In this document: one piece after another, positions 1 to 7,788 of the stretch
Layout of the letters: the number at the start of each line of letters is the position of its first letter
Position numbering within the stretch: position 1 is the stretch's first letter
Origin: Acidobacteriota bacterium
GTDB lineage: Bacteria > Acidobacteriota > Terriglobia > UBA7540
Assembly (NCBI GenBank): GCA_902812415.1
Contig: CADDZJ010000026.1
Span: forward strand, 1-41,388
Direction of reading: 5' to 3'
DNA: 41,388 nt
Notes under the pieces: model-generated
What the model was told of the DNA's origin: nothing
The model's database searches: none
Seen by the model: only the letters and a program-made list of their open reading frames with translations
Position numbers and translations under genes: made by a program

Positions 1-217
1 GGAAATCCTGAGGTTTTTCTTTGATGTGGATTTTGACGGGAATAAAGTTCTGCGCGATAAAGTTTTGCACCGGCGCCTGTGTATAAACCTCGGCATCCAG
101 CCGAGCGCATCCCCCTCACATCGGCGCGGCGCTGAAATCCAGCAGCGCCATTTTGCCTTGCAATTTCGCCATCTGGAGTCCTTGATCTGCGTCACGAATC
201 CATTGGATATCAGCCAT
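1..217 (-). CDS. Thioredoxin-like selenoprotein (UxxC active site), 3' end outside window
   Basis: Read on minus from an ATG at 217, with a strong GGAGG ribosome site 10 nt upstream (228-233), the frame gives 72 codons and leaves the window. Codon 34 (118-116) is TGA; everything on both sides stays coding. The residues around it read DFSAAPM-U-GGC-ARLDAEVY, the pattern of thioredoxin-7/DsbD-gamma-like proteins (DFxAxWCxxCxxL...V). The TGA lies exactly where the first Cys of CxxC is expected, giving UGGC. After it come AQNFIPVKIHIKE, a typical thioredoxin-fold beta strand. A perfect 6-bp hairpin follows the TGA at the right distance for a bacterial SECIS. The likely role is a thiol/selenol redox enzyme; the substrate is unknown. 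No signal peptide is seen, so it is probably cytoplasmic. A TACAAT at 250-255 could be its -10 box. The alternative is a nonsense mutation, but the intact flanks and hairpin argue against that. SelA, SelB and tRNA-Sec are not in this window. Confidence 0.72.
89..118 (-). promoter_or_regulatory. Putative bacterial SECIS hairpin with its UGA codon
   Basis: On minus the UGA occupies 118-116. Sixteen nucleotides later a perfect 6-bp stem begins its loop: CUCGGC (105-100), loop UGGAU (99-95), GCCGAG (94-89). Known bacterial SECIS elements are hairpins immediately downstream of UGA, with the apical loop about 16-37 nt away and a G in the first two loop positions. Both conditions are met here (G is loop position 2). 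The same bases encode ARLDAE, so some structure could be coincidental, but the exact distance and perfect pairing support SelB-dependent decoding. Confidence 0.65.
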
Positions 218-508
218 AACTTGAAAACCTCCTGTTTGCGTTCCTCTCTATTGTAGCGAATTGGATGATCCCCGAATATGGCGGGTGTGGAAAATCGAAG
301 ACGCAAGTTTTGAGTCGGAGAAGCTAGAGGCGTTTGACTGGGCGGTAAACACGCTTTGATAAGCAGAATCGCTTCATCCCATACGCCGATTTGTCCGATA
401 AATGCAATGAGGGGATCGCGGGGAGGACGATTTCCAAGATTTGAGCTCGCCGGAGGCTCAGCGATTCGGCGCTTGGCGGAAGTGAAATTTCGTAATAGGA
501 TTCACTGT

Positions 509-853
509 ATGAATAAACCTCGAGCTGTTCTCCTCGCACTCGTGTTGTCGGTTGTAATTGGGGCAGGCACATTAGGAGCCGCGCAAAAGTCCTTTTCCGG
601 GATTAAGGAGCTGAAGCGCCAGCAGAAGCTGGAACGCAAGCAGCTTCAGATGACTCAGAAGATCTGGAAGAAGTCTTTCCGAGGGCGGCACATTCCGCGC
701 GCTGAAAAGCTCGCCATTGAGCACCAATACAAGTGGCAGATGCGCAATCTCAAAATGCAGCAGAAAGAGCAGCTCCAGCGCATGAAAGACCAGCAAAAGG
801 TCTGGAAAGTTCAGCAGCGCCATGTGTATTCTGGCGGAACGATGATCCAATAA
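509..853 (+). CDS. Small secreted charged, coiled-coil-like protein of unknown function
   Basis: A 114-aa product. The ATG at 509 is chosen because AGGA lies 8 nt upstream and the protein then begins with a clean signal peptide (MNKPRAVLLALVLSVVIGAG..LGAAQ). The mature part is almost wholly K/R/Q/E/L with heptad-like spacing (KELKRQQKLERKQLQMTQK, QYKWQMRNLKMQQKEQLQR), which suggests a long helical or coiled-coil periplasmic protein. It ends with HVYSGGTMIQ. I recognise no domain. It lies 108 nt before another secreted protein gene on the same strand, so they may be co-transcribed. An upstream in-frame ATG at 356 would add a non-signal extension and has no ribosome site. Confidence 0.6.
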   Translation: MNKPRAVLLALVLSVVIGAGTLGAAQKSFSGIKELKRQQKLERKQLQMTQKIWKKSFRGRHIPRAEKLAIEHQYKWQMRNLKMQQKEQLQRMKDQQKVWKVQQRHVYSGGTMIQ

Positions 854-961
854 ATGTCCGGCATGGACCGTTGGAGGCCCGATTTCCGCAGAGCCAGCAA
901 AAACGCCGCTCGCTTTATTTTCTGGTAGAATAAGTTCATCTTAAGCGTCGCGGAGGCCGCG

Positions 962-1486
962 ATGAGATGGCTGAGTTTATTTCTGATTTGCTTGCTCTTT
1001 TCAGGAGCGGCGATCTCCAGCCAGGATAGCTCCCCGCAACAACAGCAGGAACAGCGTCCCACGCTGGGTAAAGAGCCTGAACAACGAAGACCTACCTTGG
1101 GCGCTGCTCCCTCACTGAACGGCCCTCTCACTGCAACCATCATGGATGCCCGCAAACTTCGGCGGGTGAGAACGGTTTACATTGGAATGATGGACAATCA
1201 GTTGAATCTCAGGCTCAGCGAAGACCTGAACAAGCACGGGCCTTTTCGCGTGGTCGATAATCGCAACTCGGCGGACGCGATCCTGCAGGGAACGTGTTTT
1301 GATTCCCTTCACCTGAGAGAAGTGCATTCGGAAGTTTTCCTCACCGGGCGGGATGGCAAAGCCATCTGGCAGGATATTATCCACGAGCCTTATCACCCTC
1401 CCTCGCTCGCGAAAGCCGTCGATAATACGGCTGAAAAAATTGTGCTGCACCTCCAGGAAAGCATCGGACAAGCGGGACGTCGGTAG
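962..1486 (+). CDS. Secreted protein of unknown function with duplicated RPTLG motif
   Basis: A 174-aa product with GGAGG 5 nt before the ATG. Residues 1-20 form a signal peptide (MRWLSLFLICLLFSGAAISS). A low-complexity Q-rich linker follows, with RPTLG occurring twice about 12 residues apart. The C-terminal 110 residues look folded: VRTVYIGMMDNQLNLRLSEDLNKHGPFRVVDNRNSADAILQGTC, then a strand pair ending GRDGKAIWQD and a terminal helix. The layout (small alpha/beta unit asking whether a component is 'more-than-noise' among periplasmic nucleotide-free proteins) recalls the fold of LptE- or CsgG-like periplasmic proteins, but the similarity is only of pattern and I do not assign a family. It probably acts in the periplasm. 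Confidence 0.6.
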   Translation: MRWLSLFLICLLFSGAAISSQDSSPQQQQEQRPTLGKEPEQRRPTLGAAPSLNGPLTATIMDARKLRRVRTVYIGMMDNQLNLRLSEDLNKHGPFRVVDNRNSADAILQGTCFDSLHLREVHSEVFLTGRDGKAIWQDIIHEPYHPPSLAKAVDNTAEKIVLHLQESIGQAGRR

Positions 1487-1872
1487 TCCTCTTGAGGCTG
1501 GTCCTTAATATTTTTCTCTCAATTTCAATATCCTGGTGAAGAAACGCGTGGCGACGGCTTTATGGATCTTTTCACCACAGAGGACGCAGAGATCACGGAG
1601 ACTTTTTCTCGCCGTTAAGATTTTTATGCGAACTGTTTCCCTCTGTTTGCGTGGCGATCTCTTTCCGGAATCTGAAATTTGAAATTTAGCTTTGGTTGCG
1701 GATCTCCCGCTCCGTGTCCTCTCCTCTGGGGTGAGTTCTATCCAGTTCTTGCCTGCTCTGTTAGAATTATTTTGCGCGGCTCCATGATTGGTGAAGGTTT
1801 TCAGGCCGCCGCACTGCGTCTGCTCAATCATGGCTGGCGCATTCTGAATCGACTTCGATAAGGGATTATCTC
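1487..1872. other. Intergenic stretch with degenerate CACAGAG-type repeat
   Basis: 386 nt without a convincing gene. At 1571-1602 lies a run of related units (CACCACAGAG, GACGCAGAG, ATCACGGAG). Read on minus it gives LRDLCVLCGE, a peptide I recognise as typical of spurious ORFs from dispersed repeats in many genomes. A frame on minus across 1505-1831 has no ribosome site or recognisable domain and is not accepted as a gene. Confidence 0.45.
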
Positions 1873-2700
1873 TTGCTCACCTTTCACAAAATTATGGCCG
1901 GCTGCGAAGCGGGTGAACCGCAGGCGTGGCGCGCTTTTCTTAGCGACTATACGCCCATCGTTCTTCAGCTTTCACGCATCCACTTGCCCGCTTGCCCCGG
2001 CCCGATGGAGTTGTGGCAACAGGCGCTCGGTGAGGCCTGCGCTGAAAATTTCAAGATTCTTCGCAGTTTTGGGCGTCAGTCTGAACGCGAATTTCTGATT
2101 GACCTTCGCGCGTTTCTCTTTATGAAGGGAAGCTCATCTTTGGGAGAGGCGAAGGATTCAATTGACTTGGGCAACCTGACCGTCGAAAACCTGAAGGAGT
2201 TGGTGAAAGGACTGCCGCTGCTCCATCAGGAGGCGCTTTTTTTGAAGCTTTCCGGGTATTCTGATCGGACTCTCGAACAAATGCTCCGAGTCACCCCGGA
2301 GGTCATTCAGAAGGGCTGGGAACGACTGAAGACAAACTACTCCAGCGCGTTGAATCGTGAAGAGGACGCGTGCATGTGCCCCGCAGCATGGCTCGCCATC
2401 TTTCATGAACTGCGAGCCGCAAGGACTGAGGCCTGCCCGCACGTCAGGCAGTTCATTCGCATTCAGGACGGCCAGGTGGGATGGTACGACAAAGAGCCGG
2501 TAGAAAAGCATCTGGTGGAATGCCTGCATTGCCTGGAAGCCTGGACCGCTCTCAAGGAGCTTTCCTACTGGCGCCGCACTGCCAAGCCGGTTTCCGAGGC
2601 TGAAGTGGATGATTTGCTTTCGGGTTTGCCGGTTCAAAAGGCGTCTGAAAAGCCCAAGTCCCTGTTGAAGAAAATCTTCGGCCCTCACTCGGCATCGTGA
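1873..2700 (+). CDS. Sigma-factor-like protein with C-terminal zinc-binding (ZAS-like) motif
   Basis: A 275-aa product. I use the TTG at 1873 because AAGGGA lies about 8 nt upstream; an ATG at 1894 has no ribosome site. Residues about 8-85 (CEAGEPQAWRAFLSDYTPIV...) resemble the helical region 2 of ECF sigma factors. Residues about 105-160 (ELVKGLPLLHQEALFLKLSG, then TLEQMLRVTPEVIQKGWERL) resemble region 4, a helix-turn-helix that would contact the -35 element. After a linker, residues 213-220 contain H-x3-C-x2-C (HLVECLHC), the core of the zinc-binding anti-sigma domain. So sigma-like and anti-sigma-like parts may be fused. Region 2 is divergent, so promoter binding is not assured; a non-canonical regulator is possible. 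No membrane segment is seen, so it is cytoplasmic. Confidence 0.55.
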   Translation: MLTFHKIMAGCEAGEPQAWRAFLSDYTPIVLQLSRIHLPACPGPMELWQQALGEACAENFKILRSFGRQSEREFLIDLRAFLFMKGSSSLGEAKDSIDLGNLTVENLKELVKGLPLLHQEALFLKLSGYSDRTLEQMLRVTPEVIQKGWERLKTNYSSALNREEDACMCPAAWLAIFHELRAARTEACPHVRQFIRIQDGQVGWYDKEPVEKHLVECLHCLEAWTALKELSYWRRTAKPVSEAEVDDLLSGLPVQKASEKPKSLLKKIFGPHSAS

Positions 2701-3074
2701 TTGACACGAGGCAGAAGTGCTCAGTGAAAAGTGACGAGTGACGAGAGACAGGAAAAAGTGGCCACAGCGCCGTAAGCGACCATTGCTCGACACTTATTAC
2801 TCAGAACTGGTCACTACCTCCCAGACTCCTTCCCACCTGCAAATCCTCAAATGACCGGCTCTCAAAGTTCCACGTCTGTCATTCTGGGCGCACCGAAGAA
2901 TCTCGGTATTTCGAGAATCAAATGCGGGGATTCTTCGTTGCCTTCGGCTCCTCAAAATGACAGGTGAAGGGCTTGGCATGACGCTGCTCAAAAAGCTTTT
3001 CCAATAACATACCCAGCGCCTATAAACCGCAGATTGCTTTGTATAATCGTACCAGTGGCAAACGGAAAAGCTTG
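2701..3074. other. Intergenic region carrying short repeat elements
   Basis: 374 nt between a sigma-like gene and the acetyltransferase. At 2722-2745 GTGACGA is repeated directly (AGTGAAAAGTGACGAGTGACGA), a spacer type seen widely as dispersed repeats. At 2876-2963 is a palindromic element described separately. No promoter for the downstream gene can be called with confidence. Confidence 0.5.
2876..2963. repeat. 88-bp palindromic intergenic element (CTGTCATTCTG ... AAAATGACAG)
   Basis: The element begins CTGTCATTCTG and ends CAAAATGACAG, and holds internal inverted GAAGAATCTC (2895-2904) and GATTCTTCG segments. Frames across it give EILRCAQNDR, which I recognise as a hallmark of spurious ORFs from a widespread repeat. 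A half copy is at 21779-21806. It has the look of a REP or MITE-like element rather than a gene. Confidence 0.6.
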
Positions 3075-3518
3075 ATGATCCTTCGTTTCTTCAAACCGGC
3101 AGACCTGGCTGCCCTTCACAAAATCGATGCTGCATGTTTTCCGCGCGGAGTTTCTTATTCTCTGGAGGAGCTTCAGGCGTTCATTCGCCATCGGTATTCC
3201 AAAACGTGGGTGGCGGAGGAAAACGGAGAAATCATTGGATTCCTGGTGGCGCAGTGCGTGGCCGGCGAAGCGTTGCACATCGTCACAATTGACGTCAAGG
3301 AGGGATGGCGGCGCCGCGGCGTGGGAGCGGCGCTGATGAATGCCGCAGAGGAATGGGGGAACAGGCAATCTTTAAAGCTTGTTTCATTGGAGACGGCAGA
3401 AGATAATCAGGGAGCACAGGCCTTCTACAAGAAACGAGGTTACATCCGGCTTAATCGGGTAGAGCGCTACTACGCTAACGGCGCAGCCGCGTGGGTGATG
3501 GGCAAGTGGCTGCGATGA
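3075..3518 (+). CDS. GNAT-family N-acetyltransferase, RimI-like
   Basis: A 147-aa product. The ATG at 3075 follows GGAA by 7 nt and places MILRFFKPADLAALHKIDAACF at the N terminus, as in RimI-type enzymes; an in-frame ATG at 3039 adds 12 residues without support. The acetyl-CoA motif A is RRRGVGAA at residues 79-86, preceded by the strand HIVTIDVKEGW. Motif B follows: LVSLETAEDNQGAQAFYKKRGY, with the Tyr often used as the general acid. These enzymes transfer acetyl from acetyl-CoA to an amino group, RimI onto ribosomal protein N termini. The true substrate is not shown. It lies 7 nt before the CPBP gene and is probably in one transcript with it. The protein is cytoplasmic. Confidence 0.85.
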   Translation: MILRFFKPADLAALHKIDAACFPRGVSYSLEELQAFIRHRYSKTWVAEENGEIIGFLVAQCVAGEALHIVTIDVKEGWRRRGVGAALMNAAEEWGNRQSLKLVSLETAEDNQGAQAFYKKRGYIRLNRVERYYANGAAAWVMGKWLR

Positions 3519-3525
3519 GGTCGAG

Positions 3526-6500
3526 ATGCCAATCAGATTAACGTCAAAGCAGTATCGCGTCATCGCTATCGCCATTGTGGTGGCTGCCGCTTCGTTCGTG
3601 ATTGGATGGAAGTATTTCTCGCACGCCTTTCCGGAGGCAGCCATCCAGTTTCGCGTCGATCGCGGCAGTTCGCGGCAGATCGCGCAGCAGTTCCTGGCCG
3701 CTCGCGGCTTCCATCTGGAAAATTATCGTCATGCTGCGGTCTTCAGCTACGACGACATGGCAAAGCTTTATCTTGAGCGAACGCAAGGGCTGAAGCGCAT
3801 GGATCAGCTCACGCGAGGGCCTGTGCACCTGTGGCGATGGTCGCATCGCTGGTTCAAGCCGTTTCAGAAAGAAGAGTTCCGCATCGAGGTGACCCCTGAA
3901 GGCAAAGTCGTAGGCTTCGACCACGAGATTCCCGAGGATGCCCGAGGCGCGAATCTGGCCCAGCCGCAGGCCCGCGCGATTGCCGAACAGTTCCTCAGCC
4001 AGGAGATGAAGCGCGACGTGGGCGACCTGGAATTTGTAGATGCCGAACAGAGAAAACGTCCCGCGCGCACCGACTATGTTTTCACGTGGAAACAGAAGAG
4101 CGTCGATCTTGGCAACGGCAGCCTTCGGATTGCCGTTCGGGTGGATGGCGACCAGGTAGCCGGCTATCAGGAATTTGTGAAGATTCCCGAAGACTGGCTG
4201 CGAGGCTATCAGAAGCTGCGGTCCAGGAATATCGCCGCGCAAATTGTGGATCAGGTCTTCTGGGTGTTTCTCAGCATCGCGATGCTGGTGATTCTGGTGC
4301 GCAAGCTTCGCGATCATGACGCGCCGTTGCGGCTGGCCTTGGGCTTTGGGCTGGTGGCCGCTGCGCTCGCTTTTCTCAGTCAACTGAACTCCTTTCCGCT
4401 TGCGAAGTTCTCCTATCCAACCACCGATTCATACTCCAGCTTCCTTTCGAGCTATGTCTTGGAGGCGCTGTTAGGAGGCCTGGGACTCGGCGTGCTCATC
4501 TTTCTGCTGGTAGCTTCGTCGGAGCCGGTCTATCGGGAAGGCTTTCCAGGATTTGTCTCTTTTCGCCGCTATTTCACCTGGCACGGATTGCGCACCCGCT
4601 CCTTTTTGATGGCCAACATCGTAGGCATCTCGCTGACGTTCTTCTTCTTTGCTTATCAAACAGTGTTTTACCTGCTCGCCAACCATCTGGGCGCGTGGGC
4701 GCCGGCGGATATTCCTTTTTCCAATCAGCTCAACACGCGCATTCCGTGGGTTGCGGTGCTCTTCACGGGATTCTTTCCGGCAGTTTCCGAAGAGATGCAG
4801 TTTCGCGCCTTCGCAATCCCGTTTCTAAAAAAGATCACCCGCTCATGGCCGCTGGCCCTGGGACTTGCGGCCTTTAACTGGGGATTCCTGCATTCCGCCT
4901 ATCCCAACGAGCCGTTTTTCATTCGAGGTGTTGAGGTGGGAGTGGGCGGCATTATTGTGGGAATCATCATGTTGCGCTTCGGAATTCTGGCCACATTGAT
5001 GTGGCACTATTCTGTGGATGCGCTTTACACCGCCTTCTTGTTGCTGCGCTCGCCGAATCATTACCTGATGATCTCCGGCGGCCTTTCAGCCGGGATCATG
5101 CTGATTCCTCTCATCGTGGCATTGATCGCCTATCTGGGCACAGGCACTTTCGCCGATGAATCTCAAATCACGAATGCCAGCGCCGGCGTTGCGCGGGCGG
5201 CGCGCATTGAAGAAGCGGCCGAGGTGGAATCCATAAACTATCAGCCACTTTCGAAGCGCAAGCTCCTGGCCGCTGGTTGTGTGATTGTGATCTTCTTTGC
5301 GCTGGGCGCCATCAGAGTTTATCGTCTGGGTCAGGGAATCAAGATTCATATGACGCGCAGACAAGCTATACAGACGGCTGTAACTTTTCTGCAAGCTCGC
5401 CACGTTTCAGTGGCTTCTTATCATTCGGTAGCGTGGCTGGATGCGAACATCGATCCCATGGCGTTGCGCTATATGCTCCAGCGGTTGTCAGTGGAACGAA
5501 CAGACCAGGTGATGCGCCAGGCGACGCAGCCCCTTCTCTGGGAAGTGCGCTTTTTCAAGCCTTTGCAGAAAGAAGAGTATCGGGTCTTCGTGGATGTGGT
5601 CGGCGGAAAAGTGTTTGACTATCAGCATCTCCTGGATGAAACAGCGCCGGGAGCAAGTTTGACTCCTGAGCAGGCTCTGGCGCTTGGCGAGCAGGCCGTG
5701 GCTGCGCACGGCTATTCGCTGGCCGATTTCGCCCTTCAGGATACTGAGGCGCAGAGACGCAAAGCGCGTGAGGATTATACGCTGGTCTGGCAGGCAAAAC
5801 CTGGCGATCCCCGCAACGTGGGCGACGCGCATTATCGTCTGGAAGTCCAGATTGCCGGCGACCAGGTGGTTGGTTTTTCGCGCCATTTCAAGCTTCCCGA
5901 ACAATGGCTGCGACAGCAGGAAACCACCCGGCTTGCCAATTCCGTTCTGTTGGGTCTTGAAATTGCTTTTGGCGCCTTCTTGATTGCTGGAGCGGTCTGG
6001 TTGTTTGTGAGGCAGGTGCGCCACGGCAAAATCCGCTGGGTGCGGTCGTTGAAAGTGGCCATTGTTCTCGCGGCGATCCTGGCGCTGGCTGAGCTTGACC
6101 AGCTTCCTTCACTGGCCCGTCTTTATGACACTTCCATTTCGTTTTCCAATTTCGAGCTTCAGATGGCCGTGGGGCTGATTACCGCGATTGTGCTGGGCGG
6201 GCTGGCGTTGTGGTTCGTCGTGGCGCTCGTCACCAGTCTTTACCCTGATGCGTGGAAAATCCTGCGCGCATCGGCTCGAAGAGTGTGGCGCCGTGACGCC
6301 GCTGTGGCTCTGCTGGTGGGGATTGCCGTGGCGTTCGGCATGGATAAGATTTTAGGGTTGCTGGCCAATCATTTTCACGCCGACGTTGCAATGGGATTCT
6401 TTGGATCGCTTCCGGCGTTCAACACGGCCTTGCCGGGTCTCGATGTTTTCTTCCGCGCGCTGATCTATAGCGTCGCAGGCGCTTCAGTTGTTGGGATTGC

Positions 6501-6867
6501 GATTTATGGCGCGCTTCTGGGCTGGCGGCGGCGAGCGTGGTGGTTCTGGGCAGGACTCGTTTTGTTGCTCGTTGCCTTGGGACCGGGTGGAGCGCATTCG
6601 GCGGCTGAATATGCGGTGAATTGGATGATGCGATTTCTGCCTTTGGTCGCAGGCGTCGTTGTGCTGGCGGCCTTTTTCAGAAATAACCTGCTGGCCTACG
6701 TGACGAGCGCCTTTGCCTCAGCCGCGGCCGCGCCTCTCGTAGAGATGTTCTCGCAGCCGAATTCATTCGCGCGCTGGAATGGCGCGGCGCTTGCTGTACT
6801 CGCGGCCATAGTTCTTATCTGGCTGCTCGCGCCGGTACCCCGCATCCGCCGCGCCGATGCGGGATAA
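3526..6867 (+). CDS. Large internally duplicated CPBP-family intramembrane protease-like protein
   Basis: A 1113-aa membrane protein made of two similar halves. Each begins with one helix (residues about 8-28 and 580-600), then a periplasmic-type PepSY-like region (LQKEEYRV / FQKEEFRI, then EDWLRGYQKL / EQWLRQQETT), then about eight membrane segments. The first half carries the CPBP (Abi/Rce1-like) catalytic motifs: EEMQFR at 422-427, FNWGFLH at 450-456 and HYSVD at 494-498. The second half has LDVFFR where EEMQFR should be and no matching His motifs, so it looks inactive. CPBP proteins are glutamate intramembrane proteases that process membrane substrates, or act in immunity; the substrate here is unknown. 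GAGG lies before the start codon, and the acetyltransferase gene ends 7 nt upstream. This length is about four times that of a minimal family member. The fused sensory-like domains suggest a controlled protease, which is inference. Confidence 0.75.
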   Translation: MPIRLTSKQYRVIAIAIVVAAASFVIGWKYFSHAFPEAAIQFRVDRGSSRQIAQQFLAARGFHLENYRHAAVFSYDDMAKLYLERTQGLKRMDQLTRGPVHLWRWSHRWFKPFQKEEFRIEVTPEGKVVGFDHEIPEDARGANLAQPQARAIAEQFLSQEMKRDVGDLEFVDAEQRKRPARTDYVFTWKQKSVDLGNGSLRIAVRVDGDQVAGYQEFVKIPEDWLRGYQKLRSRNIAAQIVDQVFWVFLSIAMLVILVRKLRDHDAPLRLALGFGLVAAALAFLSQLNSFPLAKFSYPTTDSYSSFLSSYVLEALLGGLGLGVLIFLLVASSEPVYREGFPGFVSFRRYFTWHGLRTRSFLMANIVGISLTFFFFAYQTVFYLLANHLGAWAPADIPFSNQLNTRIPWVAVLFTGFFPAVSEEMQFRAFAIPFLKKITRSWPLALGLAAFNWGFLHSAYPNEPFFIRGVEVGVGGIIVGIIMLRFGILATLMWHYSVDALYTAFLLLRSPNHYLMISGGLSAGIMLIPLIVALIAYLGTGTFADESQITNASAGVARAARIEEAAEVESINYQPLSKRKLLAAGCVIVIFFALGAIRVYRLGQGIKIHMTRRQAIQTAVTFLQARHVSVASYHSVAWLDANIDPMALRYMLQRLSVERTDQVMRQATQPLLWEVRFFKPLQKEEYRVFVDVVGGKVFDYQHLLDETAPGASLTPEQALALGEQAVAAHGYSLADFALQDTEAQRRKAREDYTLVWQAKPGDPRNVGDAHYRLEVQIAGDQVVGFSRHFKLPEQWLRQQETTRLANSVLLGLEIAFGAFLIAGAVWLFVRQVRHGKIRWVRSLKVAIVLAAILALAELDQLPSLARLYDTSISFSNFELQMAVGLITAIVLGGLALWFVVALVTSLYPDAWKILRASARRVWRRDAAVALLVGIAVAFGMDKILGLLANHFHADVAMGFFGSLPAFNTALPGLDVFFRALIYSVAGASVVGIAIYGALLGWRRRAWWFWAGLVLLLVALGPGGAHSAAEYAVNWMMRFLPLVAGVVVLAAFFRNNLLAYVTSAFASAAAAPLVEMFSQPNSFARWNGAALAVLAAIVLIWLLAPVPRIRRADAG

Positions 6868-6980
6868 GTGGCATGAGCGGATTGACCATATCGCGGCAGA
6901 ACTATAGCCCGGGCTGAATTTCAAATTTGAGATTTTGAGATTCCAGTGTTTTGCCCGACCCCAATAAGCCTAAGCTTGTT

Positions 6981-7691
6981 TCACAACAGCTTCACATAGG
7001 CTGCAGCGCCCAGAATCCCTCCGATGAGCGGCGCAACAATCGGCACCCAGGCATAGCTCCAGCCGGAATTACCCTTTCCAGGAATGGGTAGAATCGCGTG
7101 CGCGATACGCGGCGCGAGATCGCGCGCCGGATTGATGGCATATCCTGTCGGGCCGCCCAGCGAGAGGCCGATGGCCCAAACCAGAAAACCAACCAGAAGC
7201 GGCGTCAGGCCTGTTTGTGTGGGGGCATTGTTGGCGCCGAACGCGAGGCAGCCAAAAACCAATACAAAGGTTCCGATCGCTTCGGTGGCGATATTGGCAG
7301 CGGTGTGACGAATGGCGGGCATGGTGGAAAAAACCAAGAGCTTTGAAGCCGGATCTTCCGTGGCTTCCCAATGCGCCAGGTAAGCCAGCCACACCAGCAC
7401 CGCGCCCAGGAAAGCGCCAATCATCTGGCCGCCAATGTAGGGCAAAACGTTCACCCAGGGAAAACGGCCGACCATCGCATAGCCCACCGTAATGGCAGGA
7501 TTCAGATGCGCTCCGCTGATTCGGCCTACGGCATAAACGCCCACCGCCACCGCGAGTCCCCAGCCCGTGGTAATCACAATCCAGCCGGACTTTTCCGCCT
7601 TTGACTTGTGCAGCAACACCCCTGCCACCACGCCGTCGCCCAGCAGGATCAGCAACATGGTTCCCACCAGTTCCGCTCCAAAGAGTCTCAT
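6981..7691 (-). CDS. glpF: Aquaglyceroporin / glycerol uptake facilitator (MIP family)
   Basis: A 236-aa product. I use the ATG at 7691 because GGAGGAATCG precedes it and the six-helix protein starts properly (MRLFGAELVGTMLLILLGDG); longer in-frame starts only add unrelated residues. Both NPA boxes are present: GAHLNPAITVG (N64) and GYAINPARD (N187). The D in NPARD is the mark of glycerol-conducting channels rather than strict water channels. Family knowledge: it passively passes glycerol, and sometimes other small neutral solutes, through the inner membrane. No glycerol kinase is adjacent, so its physiological partner is unknown. A TATACT at 7729-7734 could be the -10 box. The upstream VWA gene is separated by a terminator, so this gene is probably transcribed alone. 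The CPBP gene converges from the other side. Confidence 0.9.
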   Translation of the reverse strand: MRLFGAELVGTMLLILLGDGVVAGVLLHKSKAEKSGWIVITTGWGLAVAVGVYAVGRISGAHLNPAITVGYAMVGRFPWVNVLPYIGGQMIGAFLGAVLVWLAYLAHWEATEDPASKLLVFSTMPAIRHTAANIATEAIGTFVLVFGCLAFGANNAPTQTGLTPLLVGFLVWAIGLSLGGPTGYAINPARDLAPRIAHAILPIPGKGNSGWSYAWVPIVAPLIGGILGAAAYVKLL

Positions 7692-7746
7692 CGATTCCTC
7701 CAGGAATAAAGTCGCCGTCAAGCGAAACAGTATAGTGATTCCTGGA

Positions 7747-7776
7747 AGAAAAAGCGCCCCCTCGTCCGCGGGGGCT
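7747..7776 (-). terminator. Intrinsic terminator after the VWA gene
   Basis: On minus, just past the VWA stop codon, is a perfect 6-bp stem GCCCCC (7775-7770), an 8-nt loop, GGGGGC (7761-7756), and soon after a T run (TTTTTCTT, 7753-7746). This is a typical Rho-independent terminator and separates the receptor/VWA transcript from the aquaglyceroporin gene. Confidence 0.75.
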
Positions 7777-7788
7777 TCTTGGAGCGCG

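Noticed and set aside
116-118. Reading the UGA as a simple nonsense mutation
   Set aside because: The position matches the redox Cys, the frame remains coding after it, and a hairpin stands at SECIS distance; kept as the alternative only.
356-508. Extended start for the small secreted protein at 509
   Set aside because: It adds a non-signal stretch without a ribosome site, while the ATG at 509 has both.
1505-1831. Minus reading frame of about 108 codons
   Set aside because: No ribosome site or domain, and it reads through a CACAGAG-type repeat giving the LCVLCGE peptide typical of spurious ORFs.
2797-2991. Minus reading frame containing EILRCAQNDR
   Set aside because: It is produced by the palindromic element at 2876-2963, not by a gene.
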